Below are positions 26,376 through 34,227 of a stretch of 64,000 nucleotides of DNA, one piece after another (positions within the stretch are counted from its first letter, which is position 1; every line of letters begins with the position of its first letter). The stretch is taken from NCBI RefSeq assembly GCF_000716785.1, contig NZ_JNYY01000001.1:124001-188000 (forward strand), read 5' to 3'. Made by a program: the position numbers and the translations under genes. The DNA is from Amycolatopsis vancoresmycina. GTDB taxonomy: Bacteria > Actinomycetota > Actinomycetes > Mycobacteriales > Pseudonocardiaceae. The notes below the pieces were generated by a model. The model did no database searches. It was not told the DNA's origin and saw only the letters and a program-made list of their open reading frames with translations.

Positions 26376-28019
26376 GTGTTCGCCAGGTTGTACTTCCCGT
26401 GTGTGCCATGGCTCGTCGCGATCTACCGCGCGGAGCTGCGCGACGGCCGGATCGCCCTGCACGGTGCCCTGTTCGCGAGCAAGCACCTCGCGCGCGTGCG
26501 GGGGCGCTACCACCAGGAGTTCCAGCGGGACATGTTCAGCTGGGTCCACATCGGGCCACGGGTCAAGGTCATCGACGAGCTGACCGGCGCGTCGATGGTC
26601 ACCATCCTGCTCCTGACGTTCTATATGACCCCGGTGGTCGTGGTGGGGGAGCTGGCGAACGCTTCGATGGTCCGGCTGGGCCTGGCGATCGCGCTGGTGC
26701 TCGGCTGCTGGCTGGTGACGGCGCTGGTGCTGGTGCCGATCATGAGCTTCAGCGCGCTGTGGGCCCAGGTCACCGCGTTCGTGCTGGCTGTCGTGTTCGC
26801 AGCGGTGGTCGTCGGCGTGTTCGAGGGCGGCCCGCGGGAGGTGGGCGTGGTGCGGCCGCTGGCGCTCGGGATCAGCTGGTACGCGGCCGCTTGGCTGTTC
26901 GGCTCGGACGGGGACACGAAGTCAGCGGCGGCCGGCCGGCTACGAGCCTTTTCGTTCTTCGTGCCGCTGTTCCCGTTCGCGCCGTTCCTGACCGCGGAGC
27001 TGCTCATCGGGCCCGGCTACGCGGGGTCGGACGTGCTGTTCGCCGGACTGCTTTCCCTGGCCTCGACCAGCGCGATCGGCGCGGTGGTGATATTCGGTGT
27101 CCTCCGGGTCGTCGACCCGGCCAACATCCTCGGCTTCTACGGGTCGTTGCTGCTGATCGTGACCGCGTTGCTGGTGCCCATCACACTGGTGCCGCGCAGC
27201 CCGCAGTGGGCGGTTTGCGCGGTGCGCGGCGCGGTACTGGCTTCCGGCAGCGGCATTCTGGCCGTGGTGGCGATGAACCTGGTCTTCTTCGCGGTGAACG
27301 CCTTCACCGGACGCATCGGCGTGGCCAAGGACCCGGAGGTCCACGTCGTGCGGAGCCTGGCGTTCCAGATCCTCGACCTGGAGTTCGGCGACCCCGCCTG
27401 GTGGACGCTGATCGCCCCGGAGCGGGCGGACGAGCGAACGGGCAAGCGCTGGGTGAGGCGAACGCTCGCGGCGCGCGGCCGTCCGGGCCCGATCGACCGG
27501 GAGCAGGAGCGCCGCCTGGCCGACCGCCAGGACGCGCTCATCAGGCTGTTCGACCGCTACTTCGCACCGCGGTTCCGGGTGTACAACGAGGAGACCAACG
27601 AGTACGTGCGCCAGCAGAGCCGGGGAATGGCCGCGACGATGACGTTGTGGCAGCGACAGATCCTGTTGCGCGGCAACAGGACGGCGGATGTTTTGCTGCC
27701 TCAGCTGGTGCGGGCTTTGGACGCGGCGGTGGGCCGCGAGTGGGACCGGTTCGAACGCACCGAGATCGCGGTCCTGCCACGCCGTCGTCGCCGTCGCTTC
27801 CTGGCCCTCTTCAGGCAGACGGTGGTCGCGGTGCTGCCACTCGCGGCGGTGGCCGCGCTGGTGCTGTCCCCGCTCAGGCTGCCCGATGCGCTGATCGGCT
27901 CGCTCGTCACGTTCGCGCTGACCTGGCTGGGGGCCAACCTGCTGCGCGCGGTCGATCCGAGCGCTTCCGAGTCACTGGACATAGCTGACAAGCTGAGCCG
28001 GGCGAGCCGAGGTGGCTGA
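26376..28019 (+). CDS. Polytopic membrane protein of unknown function
   Basis: 547 residues from GTG 26376, which follows GGGAGGGAGG. I do not recognise the family. A conserved-looking soluble N-terminus (about 70 residues) precedes about eight hydrophobic segments to residue 320. A charged cytoplasmic domain of some 170 residues follows, rich in Arg (RQDALIRLFDRYF, RRRRRRFLALF), and then two last membrane segments. No transporter or kinase motif is seen. It is the last chromosomal gene before the tRNA-Pro element array, with a 105-bp gap to the first att copy. Confidence 0.7.
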   Translation: MFARLYFPCVPWLVAIYRAELRDGRIALHGALFASKHLARVRGRYHQEFQRDMFSWVHIGPRVKVIDELTGASMVTILLLTFYMTPVVVVGELANASMVRLGLAIALVLGCWLVTALVLVPIMSFSALWAQVTAFVLAVVFAAVVVGVFEGGPREVGVVRPLALGISWYAAAWLFGSDGDTKSAAAGRLRAFSFFVPLFPFAPFLTAELLIGPGYAGSDVLFAGLLSLASTSAIGAVVIFGVLRVVDPANILGFYGSLLLIVTALLVPITLVPRSPQWAVCAVRGAVLASGSGILAVVAMNLVFFAVNAFTGRIGVAKDPEVHVVRSLAFQILDLEFGDPAWWTLIAPERADERTGKRWVRRTLAARGRPGPIDREQERRLADRQDALIRLFDRYFAPRFRVYNEETNEYVRQQSRGMAATMTLWQRQILLRGNRTADVLLPQLVRALDAAVGREWDRFERTEIAVLPRRRRRRFLALFRQTVVAVLPLAAVAALVLSPLRLPDALIGSLVTFALTWLGANLLRAVDPSASESLDIADKLSRASRGG

Positions 28020-28090
28020 GTCCACACAAGGGACGGCTGCGGGGCTGAACGCCCATGTCTCGGCGTCCGAGCGGACCCCGAATACGACGA

Positions 28091-28157
28091 AAGCCACGTC
28101 TACCTGCGTAAACGTGGCTTGTCCGTCGGGCTGACAGGATTTGAACCTGCGACCCCT
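28091..28157. repeat. att site 1: tRNA-Pro 3'-end copy with int-type terminator hairpin
   Basis: Bases 28125-28157 match 33 bp of the tRNA-Pro gene at 56773 onward, starting at GTCGGGCTGACAGG. Immediately left is the hairpin AAGCCACGT (28091-28099) / ACGTGGCTT (28112-28120), also found at sites 2 and 3 after integrase genes. Only the 3' half of the tRNA is present, so this is an attachment site, not a tRNA gene. It marks the left border of the element array. Bases 28158-28360 after it hold no gene. Confidence 0.85.
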
Positions 28158-28360
28158 CGCACTTACTCGGGGGTCGCGGGACCTGGGCGGGTTGTCAGGT
28201 CCAGGTCGTTGTGCAGGGATCCAGGTTCTTGATCATCGTCGTTCATCATCGTTCGCCGGTGCCATGTGGGCAGAATGTGGGTTGCTTCGCCGTGCTGATC
28301 GGTGTCAGCTTCCTGGCGTCACCTGCGAGTCCTGTGTGGTGCGTCACATAGAGTGTGGGC

Positions 28361-29203
28361 ATGACTCGTTACCTGGATAACCCGGCTGGACGGCTGTTAG
28401 CTCTCGTTGAACAGGCGAGGGGGAAGAAGCAGGATGCCAGTGCCTCCCAGCAGTGGGCAGAGATTTTTCACGTAGACCACTTAGGGTCGGATTTTTTCCG
28501 TTCCGTGGCGAACTTTTCCAAGATGGTGGCCGACGTCCGCACTCAGATGCAGGAGGTTGAGCCGGATGAATATGAGTTCTACCTGGAGTATTTCTCGCAA
28601 GTGGAGACAATGACGGGTAATTTTGGTCGTTGTCTCGTCGTCCAGATGTCAGAGTTTCTGGTGCCCTTGGAGCCGCAATCGGGAGAGCATTCACTAAAGC
28701 TTTGCTCGGCCATTCTGCATCGCAAAAAATCCGAGGGTGAACTCAGTGAATCGGAACGGGATTCGCTGCTTGAAAAGGTGCTCGACCTGATTGACGAGGT
28801 TGAGCGCGTTGATGACCTCAAGGGTGAAGCTCGCGAGTGGATCCTGCTGCGCCTCAGAGAGATTCGAAGAGTCCTGGAGGCTAGGAACCAGTTCGGTGTC
28901 GCCGACCTGTCTGCCGCTCATGACCTTCTCGTGGGTGGAGTCAAGAACAAGCAGGCGCGGGTCGCGGCTCTGGCGAAAAGTATGATTGCCAAAAATTTCA
29001 TTGGACTAATTGTTGCACTTGATCTGGCTGTCAATCTGGGGGCGAACAGCCTGCAGATAACGCAGGGGGACGATGCTCCCAAATCCACGTCGGTCGTAAT
29101 CCAAATTCAACGTGATATTGAGCAAATCAATATCGAGTCGTCGAGTGTCGTGCCCCAACTGCCCGCAGGGCGCGAAAATGGCACTGAGCGTCCGAGCAAA
29201 TGA
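28361..29203 (+). CDS. Hypothetical protein, low-G+C cargo of E1
   Basis: 280 residues; I do not recognise a function. The N-terminus MTRYLDNPAGRLLALVEQA resembles a family of uncharacterised actinobacterial proteins beginning with an N-PAGRL motif. The body is helical and charged (ESERDSLLEKVLDLIDEVERV). A hydrophobic stretch near residue 210-230 (NFIGLIVALDLAVNLGA) could be a membrane or buried helix. G+C is visibly lower than in neighbouring chromosome, so it was recently acquired. ATG 28361 has only a weak upstream site; GTG 28355 is the alternative. It occupies the slot directly inside att site 1, equivalent to the slot used by the genes at 30852-32104 in E2. Confidence 0.65.
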   Translation: MTRYLDNPAGRLLALVEQARGKKQDASASQQWAEIFHVDHLGSDFFRSVANFSKMVADVRTQMQEVEPDEYEFYLEYFSQVETMTGNFGRCLVVQMSEFLVPLEPQSGEHSLKLCSAILHRKKSEGELSESERDSLLEKVLDLIDEVERVDDLKGEAREWILLRLREIRRVLEARNQFGVADLSAAHDLLVGGVKNKQARVAALAKSMIAKNFIGLIVALDLAVNLGANSLQITQGDDAPKSTSVVIQIQRDIEQINIESSSVVPQLPAGRENGTERPSK

Positions 29204-29221
29204 ATGAATCTTGGCGCTTTC

Positions 29222-29578
29222 TTGGTGTTGGCTGTACTGCCTACAAGTGGGTGGCCTCTTCGCCATCTCGTCGACCTGGCAACGCCCGATCGCGCCGCGT
29301 CAAGGGGGCACCTCCCGGCTGGCTGAGCGTGTCGCTGAGAGCCGCCCCCTTGACGCGGTGTGATAGCCCTCCGGGAGGTCGACGAGATGGCGACAGGCCG
29401 CTCACGCACGCGACCGATGCGCCGCGTCGGCCATTTCGGAGACCTGCCCGTCCGGCGAGGACATTCTTTCTTCTTGGGCTGTGGCCCCGGTACAGCCGCC
29501 GGCCGGTCGCGTGGGTGCCTGAGGCGGGCCCCGCGCGTGCCGGCCGATAGCGGCGCGGCCCCGGAGGGGCCGCCTTGA
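29222..29578 (+). ncRNA. Structured non-coding block, copy 1 (candidate single-strand origin or RNA)
   Basis: Nested perfect stems: outer 17 bp (29261-29277 with 29376-29392), inner 15 bp (29295-29309 with 29344-29358), then a compact GC-rich part ending in the hairpin GCGGCCCC-GGA-GGGGCCGC (29555-29573). Copy 2 is at 32115-32464. Two base pairs of the outer stem differ between the copies and both arms change together, so pairing is under selection. In a rolling-circle element a single-strand (minus) origin such as sti is the first candidate; a transcribed structured RNA ending in the terminal hairpin is the second. Strand is given as that of the neighbouring genes. Confidence 0.6.
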
Positions 29579-29585
29579 CTGCTGC

Positions 29586-30283
29586 GTGCCGCGTCGCATC
29601 CCGGCCAACCCGGCGCGCGGGGTCAAACTCCCGGTGCGTCCTGAGGCCGAGCACGTGTACCTGACGTACGAACAGGTGGAGACGCTGGCCGACGTCGCTG
29701 CGGGTCTCCGGACGAAGTACGACCGTCCAACGGCCGGTGCCGAGATCAACCGGGCGTTGATCCTGCTGCTGGCGGACACGGGCCTTCGGTGGGGTGAGGT
29801 TGCCTCGCTCCGTGTCGGGCGCGTGGATCTCGTCAAGAGGCGCATCCGCGTCGCTGTGACGTTCTTCGAGGTCGGGGGAGTGCAGCACGAGGGGTTGCCC
29901 AAGACGGGCAAGAAGAGGACGGTCTCGTTCCCGGCCTCACTGGTGCCGGTGCTGCGCCCCCTGGTGACCGGCCGGCAGTCTGACGAGCTGGTGTTCACCA
30001 CGGGACGGGCCAGTCGCTGCGGGCGAACAACTGGCGCGTCCGGAAGTTCAAGGCGGCCGATCTCAGGGTGGCGGGGCTCACTCCGCACAAGCTGCGCCAC
30101 ACGGCGGCCTCGCTCGCCATCGCGGCCGGCGCGGACGTCAAGGTCGTTCAGCAGATGCTCGGGCACGCCGACGCGGCCATGACCCTGAACGTGTACGGGC
30201 ACCTGTTCCCGGATCGCCTCGACGAGGTCGCGGACGTGCTCGACGCCCAGCGCACTCAGGCACTGGTGGGCATGGCGGCGTGA
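29586..30283 (+). pseudogene. Integrase pseudogene of E1 (5'-truncated and frameshifted)
   Basis: Closely matches the E2 integrase from its residue of about 185 onward (NPARGV-L, RPEAEHVYLTYEQVE, TKYDRPTA). The 5' 180 codons are missing. A one-base deletion in the G run near 30007-30009 shifts the frame: before it the frame reads VFTTGR, and after it the sequence resumes in another frame as VAGLTPHKLRHTAASLAIAAG to the stop. The C-terminal Tyr region (MTLNVYGHLFPDRLDE) survives. Both lesions make it non-functional, so E1 could only move with an integrase supplied by E2. Confidence 0.9.
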
Positions 30284-30362
30284 TGATCAGCCCCGGGCAT
30301 GTGGGCAGAATGCGGGCCGCCCCGGGGCTGAGTCGCGTCCGGAGCTACGTCGGAAATGAAAA

Positions 30363-30431
30363 AAGCCACGTCCACCTGCGTAAACGTGGCTTGTCCGTCG
30401 GGCTGACAGGATTTGAACCTGCGACCCCTTG
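30363..30431. repeat. att site 2: tRNA-Pro 3'-end copy with terminator hairpin
   Basis: Hairpin AAGCCACGT (30363-30371) / ACGTGGCTT (30384-30392), then 35 bp (30397-30431) identical to the tRNA-Pro end. It is the right border of E1 and left border of E2. Confidence 0.88.
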
Positions 30432-30851
30432 CTCTAATCCGGCTAGAGCTGGACGGCGGCATCGGAGATCGAAATGGCCGCTGACCTGGCCTGAGGGCGG
30501 TCGTAGTTGGTCCTCGTTGGTCATCACTCGGTGGTGCAGTGTGGCACGCATGTGACATGCGGCTGCGGCTTGCGGTGCCTCAGGCGGGAGGTCGCCTCGG
30601 CTACTGTGAGCCAGGACACAACCACTTATGGCGGCGGCGGTGCCGTCGAGGCACAACATGTAGTGGCGCGCGCGGGAGTTGTCGGTGTTGTCGGTTACAC
30701 TCGCCTCCAGCGACAGGAAAGACCCCGACCGGGGTCAACGCCTCGGCCGGGGTCCAGTGCATTGGGCATGCTCTGCGACCGTACAAGGCGGCGACTGCTG
30801 GCATCAAGGCCAGGGGTCGCCTTGGTGTTCGACGTCGCAGGAAGAAACACG
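30432..30851. other. Left end of E2, no clear gene
   Basis: 420 bp between att site 2 and the YjzC-like gene. Frames here lack ribosome-binding sites and domain signals. It may hold the promoter of the cargo genes. Confidence 0.5.
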
Positions 30852-31031
30852 GTGATCAAGATGGGCCGTAAGGTCATCCCGCCGGGTACGCCGGCGCCTT
30901 CGTCTGGCCAGTACAAGGTGCCGGGCAGCAAGACGGAAGTCACGGCGGTGAAGGGTAAGCCGATGCCGCCGACTTCCAAGCCGGGGCAGGGCTACGTCGA
31001 GGTCGACAAGACTAAGCACAAGAACGGCTAG
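30852..31031 (+). CDS. YjzC-family small protein
   Basis: 59 residues from GTG 30852 (AGGAAG seven bases upstream) or 56 from ATG 30861. The pattern PPGTPAPSSGQYKVPG, then EVTAVKGKPMPPTSKPGQGY and a Lys-rich end is that of the YjzC family, small proteins of unknown role found in Firmicutes and actinobacteria. It lies in the cargo slot of E2, ahead of the low-G+C gene at 31115, but its own base composition is close to host-like. Confidence 0.7.
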   Translation: MIKMGRKVIPPGTPAPSSGQYKVPGSKTEVTAVKGKPMPPTSKPGQGYVEVDKTKHKNG

Positions 31032-31114
31032 TAGCCACTCTGACGGGGCGTCGATGAACTGTCGACGCCCCGTTCGAGCTTTGTGGCACGGATAGATTGT
31101 CTTGGAAGGCGTAG

Positions 31115-32104
31115 ATGGGGCGTTACGACAAAATTCTGTTTGGGTTATCTGACGATATTCTTGAAACTCTCCGCCGTGAGGATATCGAGCTGGGCTTTGC
31201 TGAGGTTATCCCTTACCTTAAGAGCATAAGGGCCGATCTTCAATTATTTGAAAATCAGGGCGATTTCCGAATTCCGGATATTCGGATAAATAATGTAGAT
31301 CAAGCCGTTAATCAGATTCAGAATGGCATAAATCGTATAATTGAGTTCAAGCCTATGGGTATGAATAATCCGCAGGGTGAACGTCAAAGCATTCTAGAAA
31401 CAATGAAGCAGCTGTCAGATTTGGTTGCCGAGAATTTCCGTCCGTACATACGACCGGATTTCTCGGAGCTGGAGACCAGGCGTGCTCAAGTCGTCGCACT
31501 TCAGGAGGACTTAGCAGGGCGTATTCTTGATGCGAGACAGACTACTGCGGCTGCGGACAAGGCACTGAAAGACGCGGAGTCGCTGGTTGCCGAGTTGCGC
31601 TCGGGGGCGGTCGCGAAGGCTTCCGAGGAAATATCGGGATACTACAAAAAGGCGACAAATGAGCACAAAACGGCCGCTAAGCGCTACTTGGCGGCTGCCG
31701 CCTCGCTCGGTTTGATACTTGTTGCACTGCTTGTCGTGGTCTTCTATCTGAATCCTCCTGATGTCTCAACAAGTAACTGGCTTCCTGTGCTGATTCGGGA
31801 GGCGCTTGGCAGGGTGCTAGTTCTCTTGGTGCTGACGGCGGCAGTCGCTTTTTGTACAAAGAACTATCGCATTAATAAGCATCTTCAGATCATGAATCAG
31901 ACGCGTTACAATGCTCTTGAGACTGCGGCAAAGTATGTCGCCGGCGTAACTACGGATGAGGCACGCAACATTGTTGTGGCTGAACTGGTTCGCTCAATAT
32001 TCACGCCAGGTGATACAGGTTATATGAGTACTGATAGGGAGCAGACGATTATCGAAAACCCGGGTTCCTTGCTCGGAATCGTCGGCTCTGCGGTAAAAAA
32101 GTAG
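31115..32104 (+). CDS. Coiled-coil protein with two membrane segments, low-G+C cargo of E2
   Basis: 329 residues; no family recognised. The N-terminal 100 residues are helical (ILFGLSDDILETLRRED). A heptad-like region lies at about 110-175 (TRRAQVVALQEDLAGRI, ADKALKDAESLVAEL). Two membrane helices follow at about 195-217 (LAAAASLGLILVALLVVVFY) and 230-250, then a helical C-terminus. G+C is far below its surroundings. It sits just upstream of the structured block copy 2, as the unrelated gene at 28361 sits upstream of copy 1. Two-membrane-helix proteins with coiled coils occur as effectors in phage defence and exclusion; that role here is only a hypothesis. ATG 31115 follows GGAAGG. Confidence 0.75.
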   Translation: MGRYDKILFGLSDDILETLRREDIELGFAEVIPYLKSIRADLQLFENQGDFRIPDIRINNVDQAVNQIQNGINRIIEFKPMGMNNPQGERQSILETMKQLSDLVAENFRPYIRPDFSELETRRAQVVALQEDLAGRILDARQTTAAADKALKDAESLVAELRSGAVAKASEEISGYYKKATNEHKTAAKRYLAAAASLGLILVALLVVVFYLNPPDVSTSNWLPVLIREALGRVLVLLVLTAAVAFCTKNYRINKHLQIMNQTRYNALETAAKYVAGVTTDEARNIVVAELVRSIFTPGDTGYMSTDREQTIIENPGSLLGIVGSAVKK

Positions 32105-32114
32105 GAGCATCTGT

Positions 32115-32464
32115 CTTGGTGACTACTTCAAGTGAGCGGCCTCTCGGCATCTCGACGACCTGGCGCAGCCCGATCACGCTGTGTCAAGGGGGCACCTTCT
32201 GCCCAACTGCCGCTGACCCGCTCGACTGCCCCCTTGACGCGGCGTGATAGCCCTCTGGGAGGTCGTCGAGATGCCGTTTGGCCGCACACGGACGCAACCG
32301 CCGCGCACGTCTTGGCCATCTCGATGACCTGCCCGTCCGGCGAGGACATTCTCTTCTTCTTGAGCTGCGGCCTTCGGTGCAGCCGCCGGCCGGTCGCGTG
32401 GGTGCCGGAGGCGGGCCCCGCGCGTGCCGGCCGATAGCGGCGCGGCCCCGGAGGGGCCGCCTTG
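32115..32464 (+). ncRNA. Structured non-coding block, copy 2 (candidate single-strand origin or RNA)
   Basis: The outer stem CGGCATCTCGACGACCT (32145-32161) pairs perfectly with 32260-32276; the inner stem GTCAAGGGGGCA (32183-32194) pairs with 32227-32238. The GC-rich 3' part ends in the same GCGGCCCC-GGA-GGGGCCGC hairpin as copy 1. A further segment near 32313-32330 (GGCCATCTCGATGACCT) resembles the left outer arm and could compete for the right arm. It lies between the cargo gene and the minus-strand XRE gene. Confidence 0.6.
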
Positions 32465-32514
32465 AACAAGAAAAGAAACTCTGAACACATCCTGTCCAGG
32501 CGGCTGGAGCAACG

Positions 32515-33717
32515 TCACTCGTCGCCGATTGCCACGCCAGCACGAAGCGCGAACTCGGCAAGCGCGGGCGGGATGTTGCGGTTCATCCGGGCAAGGTCGC
32601 GAACCATCGTGTGGACGAACCGGTGGTTGTAGACCTGTTCGGGTGCGACCATCTCGGCATCTTCAAGAAACGCCAAGGCGCGCTCCACATTGCGTCGTTG
32701 AGTCCAGGCACGCGCTACGTCAATCAGCAGACGTCCACGTCGTTCGGCGGACAACGCGGAAGCGTCGATTGTGGCAGCACGTCGGATCGCCTCGCCGGCG
32801 TCTCCAAGGTCGACGGCCACCGCAACCTCATGGAGAGCGACGTTGGTTGGCCCGAACTCGGTGTGGTAGTCGTTGCGATCTTCGCTGAGCTGGGTAGCGA
32901 TTTCGCGGGCGCGGTCAAGCTTTCGCCAAGCCTCTTCCGCTCGCTCAGTCCGTGCCGCAACCACAGCTAGCTGCAAAGTGAGCGCACCATAGACGCTAAG
33001 CGCTTCCGGGAGACCCTGCTCTACCAACCCTTCTAGGGCGACACTAGCTGTCGTGGCAGTATGTTCCGCCTGATCGAGTTGCTGTGCGCCCTGGAATACG
33101 AGGGTCAGCCTGAAGGCACCTTCTGCCATCAGCAAGGGGTCACCTGTGCGCCCTGCGTCAGAAATCGCACGGTCGGCAGCAACCCAAGCTGCGTCGAACT
33201 GCTGGAGCTTCGCGAGCGCAGCGGCGCATGCGTGGTAGCTGCGGGCAAGCAGAGCAAAAACCTCGGGCGATTCGTTACCGCCAGCAGCGGCTTCGAGGCG
33301 AGGAAGGAGTGTTTCCAGGAGCTCTACCAGCTCTTCGTAGCGCGACTCGTGCGCGAGGTCCCAGACACGGTCTGCGTCGGCGCGGAGTGCTTCCAGGTCC
33401 GGCTCGGGTGGGCGTCCGAGCACGGCGCGAAGAGCGAAGTTCGCGCTCAGCAGCAGGCGCAGTGGGGTTGCGTGCGCCGGTCGGACCTGTGCAGCCGCCG
33501 TGGGCGCGCTTGGCGCCAGTTCGGCGAGGGGCACTTCCAGCACGGCCGCGATACGTTCCAGGACGTCCAAGCTCTTCGCCGGCCGGACTCCGCGTTCGAC
33601 CTGTGAAAGCCACGCCTCCGATCTGCTGATCAGTGGCGCAAGTTCACGCTGCGACAACCCCCGGCGACTCCGATGGAACGCGATCTTCCGGCCGAGTTCC
33701 GCGTCTGCGTCAGCCAT
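32515..33717 (-). CDS. XRE-family regulator with TPR-like C-terminal domain
   Basis: 400 residues. The helix-turn-helix is at about 8-65 (GRKIAFHRSRRGLSQRELA, SRSEAWLSQVERGVRP). The rest is a helical-repeat region of TPR type (SYHACAAALAKLQQFDAAWVAADRAI and later repeats), as in actinomycete regulators that sense peptides or small molecules. ATG 33717 gives the normal helix-turn-helix position; the longer frame runs into the neighbouring gene. It overlaps the end of the ABM gene by 8 bp, so both are one transcript. It probably binds the GTAC-N4-GTAC palindromes upstream and controls divergent transfer genes. Confidence 0.85.
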   Translation of the reverse strand: MADADAELGRKIAFHRSRRGLSQRELAPLISRSEAWLSQVERGVRPAKSLDVLERIAAVLEVPLAELAPSAPTAAAQVRPAHATPLRLLLSANFALRAVLGRPPEPDLEALRADADRVWDLAHESRYEELVELLETLLPRLEAAAGGNESPEVFALLARSYHACAAALAKLQQFDAAWVAADRAISDAGRTGDPLLMAEGAFRLTLVFQGAQQLDQAEHTATTASVALEGLVEQGLPEALSVYGALTLQLAVVAARTERAEEAWRKLDRAREIATQLSEDRNDYHTEFGPTNVALHEVAVAVDLGDAGEAIRRAATIDASALSAERRGRLLIDVARAWTQRRNVERALAFLEDAEMVAPEQVYNHRFVHTMVRDLARMNRNIPPALAEFALRAGVAIGDE

Positions 33718-34024
33718 CGGCGGGCAGCCCTTTCGCCGTTGCCGGGGTGACGAACTCGACCCGTGTCGACTTGACGTATCGGTCACGTTCGGCGAGAAAC
33801 CGCCGCGTGTGCGGCTGGCGCTCATGTTCTTCGAAGGCTTCGCGGTCCCGGTACAGCTCGTAGAAGACGCGGGCGAGTGGGGCGCCTTCGACGTGGTGGG
33901 TTGCGTAGACGAGAGTTCCGGGCTCGTGGCTGGCGATACCGCGACCGGTCTCCTCTACCAACTCGTCGAACGCCGCGGCGCGCGTCTCGTCCTGCAGGTC
34001 GAACCGGACTACAAGTGCGTACAT
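33710..34024 (-). CDS. ABM-domain protein (antibiotic biosynthesis monooxygenase-like)
   Basis: 104 residues: MYALVVRFDLQDE, EETGRGIASHEPGTLVYATH and ELYRDREAFEEHERQPHTRRF are the three signature segments of the dimeric alpha+beta-barrel ABM fold. The family includes quinol monooxygenases and heme or small-molecule binders. ATG 34024 follows AAGGAGAT. Its coupling to the XRE gene suggests that it makes or binds a signal for that regulator, or is simply regulated with it. It is first in the minus-strand unit of E2. Confidence 0.82.
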   Translation of the reverse strand: MYALVVRFDLQDETRAAAFDELVEETGRGIASHEPGTLVYATHHVEGAPLARVFYELYRDREAFEEHERQPHTRRFLAERDRYVKSTRVEFVTPATAKGLPADG

Positions 34025-34055
34025 CGATCTCCTTCGTCGTGGTCTCCACACCATA

Positions 34056-34172
34056 GTACGTCGCCCGTACATATGTACCAGCAGGGTACGGCTAGTTTGC
34101 GCAGGTCAGGACCCTGCGCACCAACTACTCTCCAGTAACTAATAGAAAAGTACTAGACACGTACTTAAGTAC
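34056..34172. promoter_or_regulatory. Divergent operator region with GTAC-N4-GTAC palindromes
   Basis: Seven GTAC tetramers in 117 bp (starts 34056, 34067, 34075, 34086, 34150, 34161, 34169). Two pairs form perfect 12-bp palindromes: GTACATATGTAC (34067-34078) and GTACTTAAGTAC (34161-34172). They lie between the divergent ABM/XRE unit and the gene at 34228, where an autoregulated XRE protein would act. The segment is notably A+T-rich for this genome. Confidence 0.7.
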
Positions 34173-34227
34173 CAGTTATCGTCATTGGTGTCGGACCGCT
34201 CAGGGTCTGCGTCAACGAGGAGGCGAC

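Larger units (their letters stand above)
28125..30431. mobile_element. E1: fossil AICE remnant at tRNA-Pro
   Basis: Bounded by att sites 1 and 2 (direct repeats in the same orientation). It holds one low-G+C cargo gene, one copy of the structured non-coding block and an integrase pseudogene. Regulator, transfer and replication genes seen in E2 are missing, as if one internal deletion joined the structured block to the middle of the integrase gene. Confidence 0.8.

Noticed and set aside
28250..28300. ATGTGGGCAGAATG word shared by 28264 and 30298 as another att or integrase remnant
   Set aside because: Too short, and the surroundings do not align; left as possible trace only.
29222..29578. Short frames in the structured block as protein genes
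   Set aside because: The two copies conserve base pairing rather than any reading frame.
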